Of a stretch of 64,000 bases of DNA, positions 63,801-64,000 are shown one piece after another. The notes beneath the pieces were generated by a model, which was not told the origin of the DNA, searched no databases, and saw only the letters and a program-made list of their open reading frames with translations. Position 1 is the stretch's first letter. Every line of letters starts with the position of its first letter. Both the position numbers and the translations under genes were made by a program. The stretch covers positions 8,120,632 to 8,184,631 of the forward strand of contig NC_133933.1 in assembly GCF_031877795.1 (NCBI RefSeq), in the 5' to 3' direction. Source of the DNA: Strix aluco. Lineage: Eukaryota > Chordata > Aves > Strigiformes > Strigidae.

Positions 63801-64000
63801 TTGCAATTACATGAAGATACAATTTATCCTAGTTTGAATGGCTATAATTATGATGCAGAGTAGCTTTACTGAAACCAGAAACTGACAAAATACTGTGTTG
63901 TCTGAAACTTAACTCTAAAAAACACATTCAAATATTGGTAATTGCAGAAATACTAGTCAGAAGTACAGATAATATAATGCAAAGTGTTAACTCCAAGTCC

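Larger units (their letters stand above)
56658..64000. other. Right-hand gene-empty stretch
   Basis: AT-rich unique sequence to the window edge with no recognised exon. T-runs lie at about 57478-57493 and 59026-59037. A 25-A tract with flanking repeats lies at 60848-60898 and a 31-bp duplication at 60302-60349. PPP3R1, expected on this side from human gene order, was not recognised. Confidence 0.65.

Overview
The window is vertebrate nuclear DNA and almost certainly avian. It contains two multi-exon host genes with GT-AG introns, three 5'-truncated CR1 LINE fragments of the bird/reptile type, compact introns and one CpG island. There are no bacterial operons, CRISPR arrays, viral genomes or rRNA genes. 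Most long open frames in it are chance, or lie antisense to exons or CR1 copies.

Layout. Positions 1 to about 3,550 are sequence downstream of PLEK with nothing recognisable. PLEK (pleckstrin) runs on the minus strand from its start codon at 21,780 to its stop at 4,586. All nine coding exons were found, their reading phases join cleanly, and they give a protein of 353 residues (PH - DEP - PH). A candidate promoter (TATA-like box and three PU.1/ETS-type GAGGAA sites) lies at about 21.83-21.98 kb. The space from 22 to 29.1 kb between the two gene starts holds one CR1 fragment (22.5-23.27 kb) and small repeats. A CpG island (about 29.1-30.55 kb) with an unusual five-copy GC-rich minisatellite covers the start of CNRIP1. 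CNRIP1 (cannabinoid receptor interacting protein 1) runs on the plus strand in three coding exons (29,893-35,723) and gives 162 residues. A good poly(A) signal lies at 36,995. From 37 kb to the end I see no coding exon, only one CR1 fragment (56.1-56.66 kb), simple repeats and AT-rich unique sequence.

The two genes are head to head, about 8.1 kb apart from start codon to start codon. From memory this matches the human chromosome 2p14 order (PPP3R1 - CNRIP1 - PLEK), seen here in reverse. PPP3R1 would be expected to the right, but none of its EF-hand exons was recognised. The genes share no pathway: PLEK is a protein kinase C substrate of platelets and leukocytes, and CNRIP1 binds the cytoplasmic tail of the CB1 receptor, mainly in neurons. 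Their promoters differ accordingly, one lineage-type with PU.1-like boxes and one CpG island.

I found no previously undescribed system. The observations most worth checking are the promoter minisatellite of CNRIP1, the PU.1-like box cluster upstream of PLEK, the divergent CNRIP1 exon 1/2 junction, and a poly(A) tract flanked by 12-bp direct repeats near 60.86 kb.
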